Below, one piece after another: positions 54,127 through 63,348 of a stretch of DNA of 64,000 nt (positions are counted from its first letter, which is position 1; the number at the start of each line of letters is the position of its first letter). The notes below the pieces were generated by a model, which saw nothing but the letters and a program-made list of their open reading frames with translations, searched no databases and was not told the origin of the DNA. A program made the position numbers and the translations under genes. This stretch comes from Wenyingzhuangia fucanilytica. GTDB lineage: Bacteria; Bacteroidota; Bacteroidia; Flavobacteriales; Flavobacteriaceae. The stretch is taken from assembly GCF_001697185.1 (NCBI RefSeq), contig NZ_CP014224.1:2836501-2900500 (forward strand). Direction: 5' to 3'.

Positions 54127-54241
54127 CTTGTGGGACAACTTATAAGTTTTAAGCCCCTAGCAAACGCTAGTTTTTTTTTTGCTATTAATACTTTTTATTT
54201 CCCGATATTTTCCCGACAACTATAACGTGTCGCTATTGTAC
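54127..54241. repeat. Direct repeat, copy 2 (cassette-like boundary)
   Basis: 115 bp downstream of the membrane-protein gene. Same outer block CTTGTGGGACAAC (54127-54139) and same 55-bp block (54187-54241) as copy 1, with a different middle that contains a small hairpin (CTAGCAAACGCTAG). Conserved ends with a variable centre of equal length are the hallmark of recombination sites. Confidence 0.8.
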
Positions 54242-54253
54242 AAAAAATACATC

Positions 54254-54700
54254 CTAATATCTTTTATATGTTTTTTCGGTAAAATTTTCATCTATGTATT
54301 CTGTAAAAACAACCAACACTATCAAAGAAACCACTATTACAGTCAGCCAATACAATAAATTAACATATCTATTTATAGACACCAATAATCTTTCTTTAGA
54401 AGACAAATTATCATCTTCTTTATTTGTTTTTTTGTGTAATATTTTATGTATAAAAGTAGGCTTATCATTCTCTTTTTTATTAAAATAAAAACCATACTTG
54501 TACCAGTTCTCATGTAGAAATGTGTACGTCAAAACATAACCAAAAGACATAAAAGGAATAATCACAAGTATATGCACAACTAAATCTTCTCCATCTGGAC
54601 CTTCTAATAAATCAGACAAACCTCCAGTTGATATATAAATCACCAACAACACAAAAAGAGCTAATACCGAAACTACACGGGTAAAATTAAATAACTTCAT
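54254..54700 (-). CDS. Four-helix membrane protein, possible cassette gene
   Basis: 148 residues with about four hydrophobic helices: FTRVVSVLALFVLLVIYIS, HILVIIPFMSFGYVLTYTF, then a charged cytoplasmic part (KKENDKPTFIHKILHKKTNKEDDN) and LLYWLTVIVVSLIVLVVF near the end. No family is recognised. Upstream (54701-54779) there is no repeat copy, so it is the first or only neighbour of the beta-flower unit. Confidence 0.6.
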   Translation of the reverse strand: MKLFNFTRVVSVLALFVLLVIYISTGGLSDLLEGPDGEDLVVHILVIIPFMSFGYVLTYTFLHENWYKYGFYFNKKENDKPTFIHKILHKKTNKEDDNLSSKERLLVSINRYVNLLYWLTVIVVSLIVLVVFTEYIDENFTEKTYKRY

Positions 54701-54779
54701 TTTTTATGATTTTTAACAACTCTAACTTTTTGAATAAATAGATAATATCGTTAAACTATGATATTCAAATATATCACAA

Positions 54780-54818
54780 AAAAAAGCAAAACGAAGAACT
54801 ATCCTTGTTTTGCTTTTA
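54780..54818 (-). terminator. Terminator of the fucP operon
   Basis: AAAAGCAAAAC and GTTTTGCTTTT around a 14-nt loop, 28 bp after the mutarotase stop. Confidence 0.7.
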
Positions 54819-54845
54819 CTATTAAAAAGGACTCTTTTACCTTTT

Positions 54846-55181
54846 TTACAACTGAAATACTTTCTCCATTTCAATCCATTTTTCACCTGGCTTAGCCCAC
54901 GGCAATCCTTGTTGATATTTCCACATTAATTGTTCCCATTCTTGCACTTTTGGGTTATTAGCATCCATTTCTGCTTTTTTTACAGGATCAAAAGTTTCAT
55001 CGCATTCCATAATCATAAACATTCTATTACCTGATAAGTAAATTTGCATGTCTACAATTCCAGCCTCTTTTATACTTGTAATAATTTCTGGCCAAACACT
55101 TTTATGATATTCTTTATATTCTGCAATTAATGCTTCATCATCTTTTAAATCACAAGTAAGGCAATATCTTTTTGTACTCAT
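54846..55181 (-). CDS. L-rhamnose/L-fucose mutarotase family protein (RhaM-like)
   Basis: 111 residues, the normal length of the RhaM dimeric alpha-beta fold. RYCLTCDLKDDEALIAEYKEYHKSVWPEI contains the conserved Tyr and His of the active site, and IYLSGNRMFMIMEC the central strand. It interconverts sugar anomers; given the neighbouring fucose permease and the lactonase-type amidohydrolase, L-fucose is the likelier substrate. It begins directly after the permease stop. Confidence 0.85.
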   Translation of the reverse strand: MSTKRYCLTCDLKDDEALIAEYKEYHKSVWPEIITSIKEAGIVDMQIYLSGNRMFMIMECDETFDPVKKAEMDANNPKVQEWEQLMWKYQQGLPWAKPGEKWIEMEKVFQL

Positions 55182-56516
55182 TTATATTGATTTTTTATAC
55201 GTTCTATATCCATACAAGGTTACCACCATCAAACAAATTAAAGGCAAAACAAACGAGAAGTTAACTTCTGGAATATATCCTAATATTTTTACATCAGCAA
55301 AACCTGAACCTCCCCAGTCTAAAATACTACCTTGTAACACTGGCATTAAAGCCCCACCTACAATAGCCATTACCAATCCTGCAGACCCAATTTTTGCTTC
55401 ATCACCCATATCTTTTAAAGCAATTCCATAAATTGTTGGGAACATAATAGACATAAACATAGAAACACCAACTAATGAGTATAAACCAATTGTTCCTGGT
55501 AACAAAATAGCTCCACTACAACAAATTACCCCTCCAACACCAAACATCATTAACACTCTTGATGGATTCATGGTTCTCATTAAAGCAGTACCAATCCATC
55601 TACCTGATAAAAAGATAATCATAGCAGCAACATTGTACCAAGTTGCTGTTAAAGTTTCACTTTCTGATAAACCTGTATTGATATTATCTACATATTGAAA
55701 AATAAATGTCCAACACATAATTTGTGCACCAACATAAAATGATTGTGCTACAACTCCTTCTACATAATTTTTATTTGCAAATAACTTTTTAAAAGAAGCT
55801 CCTAACTCCATTTTATCTTTTTCTTCTGTTTTAGGAATTTTAGTAGCAAAAATAATAACCATAATTACCAATACCACCAATCCTAAAATGATATATGGTA
55901 CACTAATTACTCCCAAATCATTTTCTCGAACAGCTGCTTTTGCAGTCTCAGACAAAGTATCATAAACCAAAGCTCCTGTTTCATCTTTATCATCAGATCT
56001 TAATGCAGAAATCACAAATTGCTGAGCAACTATCATTCCCATTAAAGATCCAACAGGATTAAATGCTTGTGCTAAATTTAAACGTTGTGTAGCGGTTTCT
56101 GAATCTCCTAAAGCTAAGATTAATGGATTAGAAGTAGTTTCTAAAAATGCCAAACCACAAGTAATTACCCATAAGGACACCAAAAAGTAATTAAACTCCT
56201 GAAAAGCTGCTGCTGGATAAAACAAAAAAGCACCAATAGCATACAAACAAAGTCCTAATATAATTCCTGATTTATAACTAAATTTTCTGATAAATAAAGC
56301 TGCTGGTAAAGCCATGAAAAAATATCCAAAATAAAAAGCAAATTGCACTAAAGACGCTTGCATATTAGACAATTCTGGCATTACTTTTTTAAAGGCAGAA
56401 ACCATTGGATTGGTTAAATCGTTTGCAATTCCCCAAAGGGCAAACAAAGAAGTAATAATGATAAAAGGAAATAATAATTCCTTACTTACTATTGGTTTTT
56501 TAATACTTTGACTCAT
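55182..56516 (-). CDS. fucP: L-fucose:H+ symporter-type permease
   Basis: 444 residues, twelve helices of the MFS fold. The N-terminal helix carries FALWGIANDLTNPMVSAFK (about 20-38) and the conserved LVQFAFYFGYFFMALPAA, typical of FucP. Helix 4-5 motif CGLAFLETTSNPLILALGD also matches. It imports fucose or a similar deoxysugar with protons. Second gene of amidohydrolase-permease-mutarotase. Confidence 0.9.
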   Translation of the reverse strand: MSQSIKKPIVSKELLFPFIIITSLFALWGIANDLTNPMVSAFKKVMPELSNMQASLVQFAFYFGYFFMALPAALFIRKFSYKSGIILGLCLYAIGAFLFYPAAAFQEFNYFLVSLWVITCGLAFLETTSNPLILALGDSETATQRLNLAQAFNPVGSLMGMIVAQQFVISALRSDDKDETGALVYDTLSETAKAAVRENDLGVISVPYIILGLVVLVIMVIIFATKIPKTEEKDKMELGASFKKLFANKNYVEGVVAQSFYVGAQIMCWTFIFQYVDNINTGLSESETLTATWYNVAAMIIFLSGRWIGTALMRTMNPSRVLMMFGVGGVICCSGAILLPGTIGLYSLVGVSMFMSIMFPTIYGIALKDMGDEAKIGSAGLVMAIVGGALMPVLQGSILDWGGSGFADVKILGYIPEVNFSFVLPLICLMVVTLYGYRTYKKSI

Positions 56517-56592
56517 TTATTGTTTTTTATAATAGGTTATTTAAAACTCTAATTTATTCTTAATGGCAGTTGTTTTAAAGGCTATAAATTTC

Positions 56593-57429
56593 TTATAAAC
56601 TATAAAACTTAGCTGCATTATTTCCCATAATAGCTGCTTGCTCCTGAGAACTTAATTTTGATATAAACTTTGTAATGCTATTTTTTACTTGTGCATAATT
56701 TCCTGCAACCAAACACACTGGCCAATCGGAACCAAACATTAATTTATTAGCACCAAATGCTTTTAAAACCAATTCCATATAAGGCTCTAATTGCTCATCT
56801 GTCCAGTTTTTGTAATCTGCTTCAGTAATCAAACCAGAAAGTTTACAATACACATTTGGGCATTTTCCAATTTCTGTCATTAAAACTGCCCAGCCATCAT
56901 AAAAACCATCTTTAATATAAGGTTTTGCAATATGATCTATCACAAAATTGATATTCGGAAATTGTTTTACAAATTCTAAAACTGCTCCTAGTTGATGTGG
57001 AAACACCAAAATATCATAAGTAAAATTGTATTTTTCTAACTTAGAAATTCCATTGATAAAATCAGGTCTTAATAAAAAATTGGGGTCTGACTCTCCTTGT
57101 ACAATATGACGAAATCCCTTTACTACTTTATGTTGACTATAGTGTTTTAAAACCTCATCAATATCATCGGCTCTAAAATCTACCCAACCTACAACTCCTT
57201 TGATAAAATTGTTTTGAGTAGCCAAATCAATTAAAAAGTTGGTTTCTTCAATAGTTTGATCGGCTTGTACTGCTACACAACCATCAATATTATTTTCTTG
57301 ATAAACTGCTTTTAAATCGGTAGGCAAAAAATCTTTTCTAATGATGGCCATTTCATCATCTATCCAACTGTGATTTTCGGTGCCGTACTTCCAAAAATGC
57401 TGATGTGAATCTATTACTAAATCTTTCAT
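56593..57429 (-). CDS. Amidohydrolase 2 family, L-fuconolactonase-like
   Basis: 278 residues, TIM barrel with the metal motif HQHFW at the start (IDSHQHFWKYG, residues 6-16), VQADQTIEETNFLIDLA, FVIDHIAKP with a His, and the FGSDWPVC ending with the catalytic Asp. This pattern is that of lactonases such as L-fucono-1,5-lactonase. With FucP and the mutarotase next to it, the fucose-oxidation route is likely. Between it and eda (57430-57757) there is a terminator and about 200 bp of plain AT-rich DNA. Confidence 0.82.
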   Translation of the reverse strand: MKDLVIDSHQHFWKYGTENHSWIDDEMAIIRKDFLPTDLKAVYQENNIDGCVAVQADQTIEETNFLIDLATQNNFIKGVVGWVDFRADDIDEVLKHYSQHKVVKGFRHIVQGESDPNFLLRPDFINGISKLEKYNFTYDILVFPHQLGAVLEFVKQFPNINFVIDHIAKPYIKDGFYDGWAVLMTEIGKCPNVYCKLSGLITEADYKNWTDEQLEPYMELVLKAFGANKLMFGSDWPVCLVAGNYAQVKNSITKFISKLSSQEQAAIMGNNAAKFYSL

Positions 57430-57640
57430 TGTTAACTACAAACATATTAATGTTAGACTTTCTATACGTCTAGTAAATTATCTAAATTCCTAACTTTTAA
57501 AACTAAACATATAACAAACTTATTTATGATACTTTTTTTATAATATATGATAAATATTATACATTTATTGGTAAATAAATACATTATTTATAAAATTCTG
57601 AATTTATTCCATAAAAACAACATGATAATATAAATACAAA

Positions 57641-57673
57641 AAGGCTCTTAATCTAAACAATTAAGAGCCTTTA
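57641..57673 (-). terminator. Terminator of the kdgK-eda unit
   Basis: AAAGGCTCTTAAT and ATTAAGAGCCTTT around a 7-nt loop, some 85 bp after the eda stop. It separates kdgK-eda from the amidohydrolase-fucP-mutarotase unit, so the two probably have separate promoters. The remainder of 57430-57757 shows no other feature. Confidence 0.8.
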
Positions 57674-57757
57674 TTATTTGAATATAGTCGTGCTTAGTAA
57701 AATCTTGTCAACTTACTTTCAACACTATTTTTTAAGCTACATAAGTAACTTATGGTT

Positions 57758-58426
57758 TTAACTTCTTACTTTTTTGATAGTTTCTAAAGCTTTAGCTACA
57801 GTCTTTTTTAATCCTTCAAAATCTCTATCAGCCAATACTTTTTTACTGATTAATTGAGATCCCATTCCAACACAAACAACACCAGCATCAAACCATCCTT
57901 TTAAGTTTTCTTCTTCAGTAGTTACTCCTCCAGTTGGCATGATAGAAGTCCATGGTTGTGGCCCAACAATTCCTTTTACAAAATTAGGCCCGTATAAATT
58001 TCCAGGGAATAATTTTACTATTTCGCACCCTAACTCCTCTGCTCTAGCAATTTCCGTTAAAGTACCACATCCTGGGTTCCATGCAACTTTACGTCTGTTA
58101 CAAGCAATTGCAATATCTTCTCTAAAAACTGGAGTAACAATAAAGTTTGCACCTAAAGACATGTATAATGAAGCTGCAGCAGCATCTGTAATAGAACCTA
58201 CTCCCATAATCATTCCTGGTAATTCAGCAATAGCATATTTTGTTAATGCAGCAAAAACCTCGTGAGCAAAATCTCCTCTAGCAGTAAATTCTAACAAACG
58301 CGCTCCACCATCGTAACAAGCTTTTAATACTTTTTTACCTAATTCTATATCTGGGTGATAAAATAAAGGAACCATTCCTGTTTCTTTCATCACTTGTGCT
58401 ACTTCTATTCTTGAAAATTGTGCCAT
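57758..58426 (-). CDS. eda: KDPG/KHG aldolase
   Basis: 222 residues. The Schiff-base lysine is Lys138 in CEIVKLFPGNLYGP, Glu46 and Arg50 are in LLEFTARG, and GVGSITDAAAA gives the phosphate loop. It splits 2-keto-3-deoxy-6-phosphogluconate to pyruvate and glyceraldehyde-3-phosphate. It follows kdgK by 84 bp. Together they complete catabolism of 2-keto-3-deoxygluconate from uronic acid sugars such as alginate or pectin. Confidence 0.95.
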   Translation of the reverse strand: MAQFSRIEVAQVMKETGMVPLFYHPDIELGKKVLKACYDGGARLLEFTARGDFAHEVFAALTKYAIAELPGMIMGVGSITDAAAASLYMSLGANFIVTPVFREDIAIACNRRKVAWNPGCGTLTEIARAEELGCEIVKLFPGNLYGPNFVKGIVGPQPWTSIMPTGGVTTEEENLKGWFDAGVVCVGMGSQLISKKVLADRDFEGLKKTVAKALETIKKVRS

Positions 58427-58510
58427 CTTTTTAAAATTTTAATCGTTTAGTTATTTGTTTGTTTAATTGTGTATGTGATTAACTGTTTTTTTTGCTTAAA
58501 CAGCTAACCA

Positions 58511-59545
58511 TTACCTATCTACCAATGCAGATCCGTCACTTTCCATAAAGTCAACAACTTCTTGCTTAGAAGCTCTATTTACATCTCCAAAAATAGTGTG
58601 CTTAATTACACATGCAGATGTAGCAAAAGCTACTGCTTTTTGTAAATCGTCTTTATATTCTATTAAACCATAAAGCAAACCACCCATAAATGCATCTCCT
58701 GTTCCTACTCTATCTACCACAGGTGATATTTCGTTAATTCTTGCTCTATATAATTGATTGTCTTTATACAATAAACCTCCTATTCTTTGATGAGAGGCAT
58801 TTACAGAGTTTCTAAAGGTCATACCAATGGTATGCACGTTTGGTAACAACTCTATAATTTTATCAAACAACATTTTAACCTCATCGTCTTTGCTATAATC
58901 AGGATTGATTTTAGCTTTTCCTAGCATAAACATAGCGGTATCTACATCTGCTAAAATAACATTGCTATACTTTAACAACTCAGGCATAATTTCTTTAGGT
59001 TGTTTTCCGTATTTCCACAACTTGCTTCGGTAATTTAAGTCTGTAGAAATAGTTAACCCCCTTTCAGCAGCAGCTTTAACAGCTTCTAAACAAGTATCTG
59101 CTGCAGATTGTGATAAAGCTGGTGTTATACCACTCCAATGGAACCAAGTAGCTCCTTTAAAGATCATATCCCAATCAAATTGACCAGGTTTTACTTCGGA
59201 CATTGCAGAATTTGCTCTATCGTACACAACAGCACTGTTTCTACCAGAAGCTCCGTGTTCTAGAAAATACAAGCCTAATCTATTTCCTTGTCTTAAAATA
59301 TATTTAGCTCCTACGTTTCTACTCCTAATACTTTGAAGTACACAATCTCCAATAGCATTGTCTGGAACAGCTGAAATAAACTGAGCTCTAATTCCGTAGT
59401 TAGCTAAAGAAGCCGCTACATTAAACTCTCCACCTCCATAGATAACCTCTAAAGAGCTGGCTTGACTAAACCTTAGGTGATTGGGAGGAGATAATCTTCC
59501 CAGAATCTCACCAAAGGTGATCACTTTATGTTTTTTTGAAAACAT
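58511..59545 (-). CDS. kdgK: 2-keto-3-deoxygluconate kinase (PfkB family)
   Basis: 344 residues, ribokinase-like fold. GGGEFNVAASLANYG (substrate side), DLNYRSKLWKYG, and the PfkB signature 2 VGTGDAFMGGLLYGL with catalytic Asp284. It phosphorylates KDG before the aldolase. Upstream is the dehydrogenase remnant; the gap of 40 bp fits a common transcript from the LacI-controlled promoter. Confidence 0.93.
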   Translation of the reverse strand: MFSKKHKVITFGEILGRLSPPNHLRFSQASSLEVIYGGGEFNVAASLANYGIRAQFISAVPDNAIGDCVLQSIRSRNVGAKYILRQGNRLGLYFLEHGASGRNSAVVYDRANSAMSEVKPGQFDWDMIFKGATWFHWSGITPALSQSAADTCLEAVKAAAERGLTISTDLNYRSKLWKYGKQPKEIMPELLKYSNVILADVDTAMFMLGKAKINPDYSKDDEVKMLFDKIIELLPNVHTIGMTFRNSVNASHQRIGGLLYKDNQLYRARINEISPVVDRVGTGDAFMGGLLYGLIEYKDDLQKAVAFATSACVIKHTIFGDVNRASKQEVVDFMESDGSALVDR

Positions 59546-59585
59546 GATTATTATTATTTTTAGTTTCGTTTTGGTTAATCTTTTT

Positions 59586-59792
59586 TTAGCTAAAATCTAC
59601 AGTTGCCTTAATTACTCCCGTAGCTGGTTTTGTCCAACTATCAAAGTTTTCTATCATTTCTGTAGCATGTAAATCTGTTCCACAGATTCCTACTTTTTTC
59701 ACTCTTAATAAGGCTTCTTTCTCTTTACGAACAGGAGCTTCTTTTTCCTTTAATAAAAACTTTCCTGGCTCTTCACAAACTATATATTTCAT
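59586..59792 (-). pseudogene. Remnant of a zinc-type alcohol dehydrogenase (internal deletion)
   Basis: A 68-codon frame. Residues 1-43 (MKYIVCEEPGKFLLKEKEAP... VKKVGICGTDLHA) are the normal N-terminus of medium-chain zinc dehydrogenases, up to the catalytic zinc Cys (GICGTDLHA). The following 23 residues (MIENFDSWTKPATGVIKATV and on) look like the C-terminus of the same family. The middle, about 270 residues with the second zinc site and NAD fold, is missing in frame. It is first in the LacI-controlled operon. The product cannot be an active enzyme. Confidence 0.82.
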
Positions 59793-59815
59793 CTTATTTT
59801 TTAGATTTATATCTG

Positions 59816-59835
59816 TTGTTCAAACGTTTGAACAA
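59816..59835. promoter_or_regulatory. LacI-type operator O1
   Basis: TTGTTCAAACGTTTGAACAA, a perfect 20-bp palindrome with the CG centre typical of LacI/GalR proteins. It lies 24 bp upstream of the dehydrogenase remnant, between that gene and the divergent regulator. Confidence 0.85.
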
Positions 59836-59940
59836 ACGGACTAAAAAAATTAACAATCGAAAAAACATCAATTATTAATTTTACAATTTTAGCACATTAA
59901 ATACCCTATATATTGAATAAAACAATTAGAATAATTACAT

Positions 59941-59960
59941 TTGTTCAAACGATTGACCAA
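59941..59960. promoter_or_regulatory. LacI-type operator O2
   Basis: TTGTTCAAACGATTGACCAA, the same palindrome with two changes, just before the lacI-family gene. Its centre is 125 bp from that of O1, close to twelve helical turns. The region between (59836-59940) is plain AT-rich DNA. Confidence 0.8.
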
Positions 59961-59974
59961 ATATAAGTAATATT

Positions 59975-61006
59975 TTGAAAAATAAAAGAAAAACTACCAT
60001 AAAAGATATTGCTAATGTTTTAAAAATCACACCCTCAGCAGTTTCAAGAGCTTTAAATAATCACCCAAGAATAAGTGATAAAACCAAAGAAGCTGTTAAA
60101 AAGGTGGCCTTAGAACTAGAGTATCAACCCAACCAATTAGCCTCTGCTTTAAGAAGTGGAAAAAGTAATTTGGTAGGTGTAATTGTTCCTAAAACAAATA
60201 GTTATTTCTTTTCTACAGTTGTAGAGAGTATAGAAAATGAATTAAATAAAGAAGGTTATAATCTAATCATTACTCAATCTAACGAGTCCTACGAAAAAGA
60301 ATGTAGAAATATTCAAACCTTATTACAAACACAGGTTGATGGAATTATTGCTTCCTTAACTAATGAAACGGTTGATTTTAGTCATTATGAAAAAATAAAA
60401 TCGAAAGGAATTCCATTAATCTTATACGACAGAGGAGAAAACGACATTGGCGTAGATTATGTTGGGATTGACGACTACGAAAGTAGTGGACTAGTGGTAA
60501 AACATCTTGTTGAACAAGGCTGCAAAAGAATTGCGCACTTAGCCGGATTGAGTCAGACAAGAATTTACAAAAACAGAATTAGAGGTTATGTTGATGCTTT
60601 GGCTAATCACAATTTACCTTTAGATAAAGATTTGATTAAAGAAAGTAGTTTAACTATTGAGAACGGTAGAGAAATTACCCAAGAATTACTAAAACTAAAT
60701 AACAGACCTGATGCTATTTATGCAGCTGGAGATTATGCTGCACTTGGAGCGCTCCAAGTTTTACAAGAACACAATATTAAAGTTCCTCAAGAAATAGCCT
60801 TGGTAGGATTTAACAACGAACCTTTTACTTCTTTAGTAAAACCAAGCATCACAAGTATTTCTCAACACAACAAAAAAATTGGAAAACTAGTTGCCAAACA
60901 GTTTTTAAAACGAGTAAACGACAAAAATTGGAAACCTGTTTTAACCAAAAACATCTTAAATGCTGAGCTGATTATTAGAGATTCCTCTAATAGAAAGGAA
61001 GCTTAA
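59975..61006 (+). CDS. LacI/GalR family transcriptional regulator
   Basis: 343 residues from a TTG start at 59975 (MKNKRKTTIKDIANVLKITPSAVSRALNNH); no ATG is available near. Helix-turn-helix at about 8-27, hinge helix (LEYQPNQLASALRSGKS, about 47-63), then a periplasmic-binding-protein-like ligand domain. It should bind the two palindromes in the intergenic region and repress the divergent kdgK operon and itself until a sugar-derived inducer such as KDG is present. The inducer is inference. Confidence 0.93.
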   Translation: MKNKRKTTIKDIANVLKITPSAVSRALNNHPRISDKTKEAVKKVALELEYQPNQLASALRSGKSNLVGVIVPKTNSYFFSTVVESIENELNKEGYNLIITQSNESYEKECRNIQTLLQTQVDGIIASLTNETVDFSHYEKIKSKGIPLILYDRGENDIGVDYVGIDDYESSGLVVKHLVEQGCKRIAHLAGLSQTRIYKNRIRGYVDALANHNLPLDKDLIKESSLTIENGREITQELLKLNNRPDAIYAAGDYAALGALQVLQEHNIKVPQEIALVGFNNEPFTSLVKPSITSISQHNKKIGKLVAKQFLKRVNDKNWKPVLTKNILNAELIIRDSSNRKEA

Positions 61007-61093
61007 AACCTAAATCTTAACTAAAGTTTTGAGAAACGAAACCTATTAAAAACAAAAAAGACCTGAAAATCAAATGATTAACAAGTCTTTATG

Positions 61094-61167
<74 letters not shown>

Positions 61168-61385
61168 TAGTATTTTTAAATCTATTTTTTTTATGAACTA
61201 AGTAAAAAAGAACAACAACTTGTTTTCCTTTACGGGATGCAAATATATAACTTCTATTAATATATTTAAAAATAAAATTGACTTTTTTTTCACATTTAAT
61301 TTAAATGAGAAATTCAACAAAAAACCATACTTGTAAATACTTTTTTAACAATCTCAAAACCAACAAATTCTCTACCAGTGATTGT

Positions 61386-63035
61386 CTAAGTAAAATAAAT
61401 ATAGATAAGTACAACTAACCCACAAATACCACCTCCGGCAAGCTTTGCATATTTCCATGGAGTAATGTCTACTTGTTTGGTATAAAGCTGAACGTAATCT
61501 TCTTCTCTTGGTTTTAATTTACCCACAATTAACATGGTGACAACTATAATTACAAAGATCAATCCCATAATATGTAAAAAGTGTGGAAAGGCTTCCATTT
61601 TAATAACCGCTAAAGCTTTTTCATCAATAATTCCAGACATCGCTGCTTCGGTCAAAGCAGCACTAATCATCATCGGCTTAATTAAGTACAACGAAATTAA
61701 ATACACTCCTACCCCAAAAACAATTGCAACGTTTGCAGCAATTTTAGGTACTCTTTTAGTAAAATACCCAATTAATATAATTGCAAGAATTGGCACACTA
61801 TAAGAACCATTTAACTCTTGTAAATAATTAAAAATTCCTCCTTCTACTCCATACAACAAAGGAGCAATTGTCATAGACAACAAGGCTAGTACCATTCCGA
61901 ATGTTTTCCCTGCTCTAACAACTTTTATTTCATTTGCATCCTTATTGATATATTCTTTATAAACATCCAACCCAAACAAAGTAACAGAACTATTTAAAGC
62001 ACTGTTAAATGAACTTAAAATAGCTCCAAACAATACTGCTGCAAAAAAACCAATCATAGAAACCGGCAATACCTTTTTAACCAACATTGGATATGCCTGA
62101 TCTGCATTCCCTAAATCTCCATTAAAAATTTGAAAAGCAATAATCCCTGGTAAGACTACAATAAACGGCCCTAATATTTTAATAAAAGCAGCCAAACACA
62201 ATCCTTTTTGCCCTTCCACCAAATTTTTGGCTCCCAAAGCACGCTGAATAATTGCTTGATTGGTACCCCAATAATAAAAATTAACAATTAACATCCCTGT
62301 AAATAATGTTGCAAAGGGTACAGATGAAAATTCTCCTCCTATGATCTTAAACTTTTCAGGTAAATTAGTTGTTAAAGTATTCATCCCCTCAAAAACACTC
62401 CCATCTCCTACATACAAAAGTCCAAAAATCGGAATTAAAGAACCTCCTATAATCAATCCTACAGCATTAATCGAATCTGAAACCGCTACTGCTTTAAGAC
62501 CTCCAAAAATGGCATAAATACTACCAATAATTCCTATTCCCCAAACAGTAACCCATAAAGCAGATTCATCACTCATATTTATCATCTGAGGAATATCAAA
62601 CATCGTATTGATAGCCAATGCCCCTGAATACAGCACTGTTGGTAGCATTGAAATTGCATATCCAAATAAAAACAAAACTGAAACTAATGCTCTAGTAGAC
62701 TTACCATATCTTGTTTCTAAAAACTGAGGTATGGTAGCAATTCCTCCTTTTAAATACCTAGGCAACAAAACCAAAGCTGTAAAAACAATAGCAATGGCAG
62801 CCAATACTTCATAAGCCATAATAAGAATTCCTTCGCTAAAAGCAATTCCATTCATACCAACAATTTGTTCTGTTGATAAATTGGTAAGCAACAAAGACCC
62901 AGCAATTACAGGACCTGTTAAACTTCGTCCACCAAGAAAATACCCCTCTGATGATGTTTCATCGGTTTTTCTTGTAGACCAATATGAAATAACCGCCACC
63001 AATAACGTAAATGCAGCGAAAGACATAATTCCCAT
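61386..63035 (-). CDS. Sodium:solute symporter (SSS/SLC5 family), sugar transporter-like
   Basis: 549 residues, 13-14 helices. FFLGGRSLTGPVIAGSLLLTNLSTEQIVGMNG (starting with YFLGGR at about 31) is the SSS signature region, with the Na-site serines/threonines in the FNSALNSSVTLFGLDVYKEY segment. It probably imports a sugar or sugar acid with sodium, which would fit the neighbouring KDG locus. A single gene; no promoter seen. Confidence 0.87.
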   Translation of the reverse strand: MGIMSFAAFTLLVAVISYWSTRKTDETSSEGYFLGGRSLTGPVIAGSLLLTNLSTEQIVGMNGIAFSEGILIMAYEVLAAIAIVFTALVLLPRYLKGGIATIPQFLETRYGKSTRALVSVLFLFGYAISMLPTVLYSGALAINTMFDIPQMINMSDESALWVTVWGIGIIGSIYAIFGGLKAVAVSDSINAVGLIIGGSLIPIFGLLYVGDGSVFEGMNTLTTNLPEKFKIIGGEFSSVPFATLFTGMLIVNFYYWGTNQAIIQRALGAKNLVEGQKGLCLAAFIKILGPFIVVLPGIIAFQIFNGDLGNADQAYPMLVKKVLPVSMIGFFAAVLFGAILSSFNSALNSSVTLFGLDVYKEYINKDANEIKVVRAGKTFGMVLALLSMTIAPLLYGVEGGIFNYLQELNGSYSVPILAIILIGYFTKRVPKIAANVAIVFGVGVYLISLYLIKPMMISAALTEAAMSGIIDEKALAVIKMEAFPHFLHIMGLIFVIIVVTMLIVGKLKPREEDYVQLYTKQVDITPWKYAKLAGGGICGLVVLIYIYFT

Positions 63036-63348
63036 AATTATAGTTTATTTTGGATTTGTATTTAAACAGGTAATTTACAAACTTCTTGTGATTACACTAT
63101 ACTAAATTTAAAAGTTGTGTCCGATTTACTTCCTTACTAGCCTTTATAAACAATAAATTTCTATGTTTATTTACTACAACTTATTGTTTTCTACCCTAAT
63201 GACTCCTTTCAATATCTAAACAAATGCAAAACTAAAAAATCACTTTCTTAAATTACTCTATAAAATTTAGCTTATTTATATTTAATTTTATCTTCATCAT
63301 TTTTGAAGTATTTTATTTTATTTCATCTCATTTAATTCAACCCCTATT
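63036..63348. other. AT-rich divergent intergenic region
   Basis: 313 bp between the symporter gene and the phosphoesterase gene. It contains several short A/T runs, but I see no repeat, hairpin with a T run, canonical promoter pair or copy of the LytTR or LacI motifs. Confidence 0.5.

Noticed and set aside
53522-54241. The two direct repeats as canonical integron attC sites
   Set aside because: Neither end reads as RYYYAAC/GTTRRRY, the two ends of a copy are not complementary to each other, and no IntI gene is present. Recorded as integron-like only.
61007-61093. Terminator of the LacI gene
   Set aside because: AAAGACCTG and CAAGTCTTT can pair loosely around a long loop, but the stem is short and mismatched and no T run follows.
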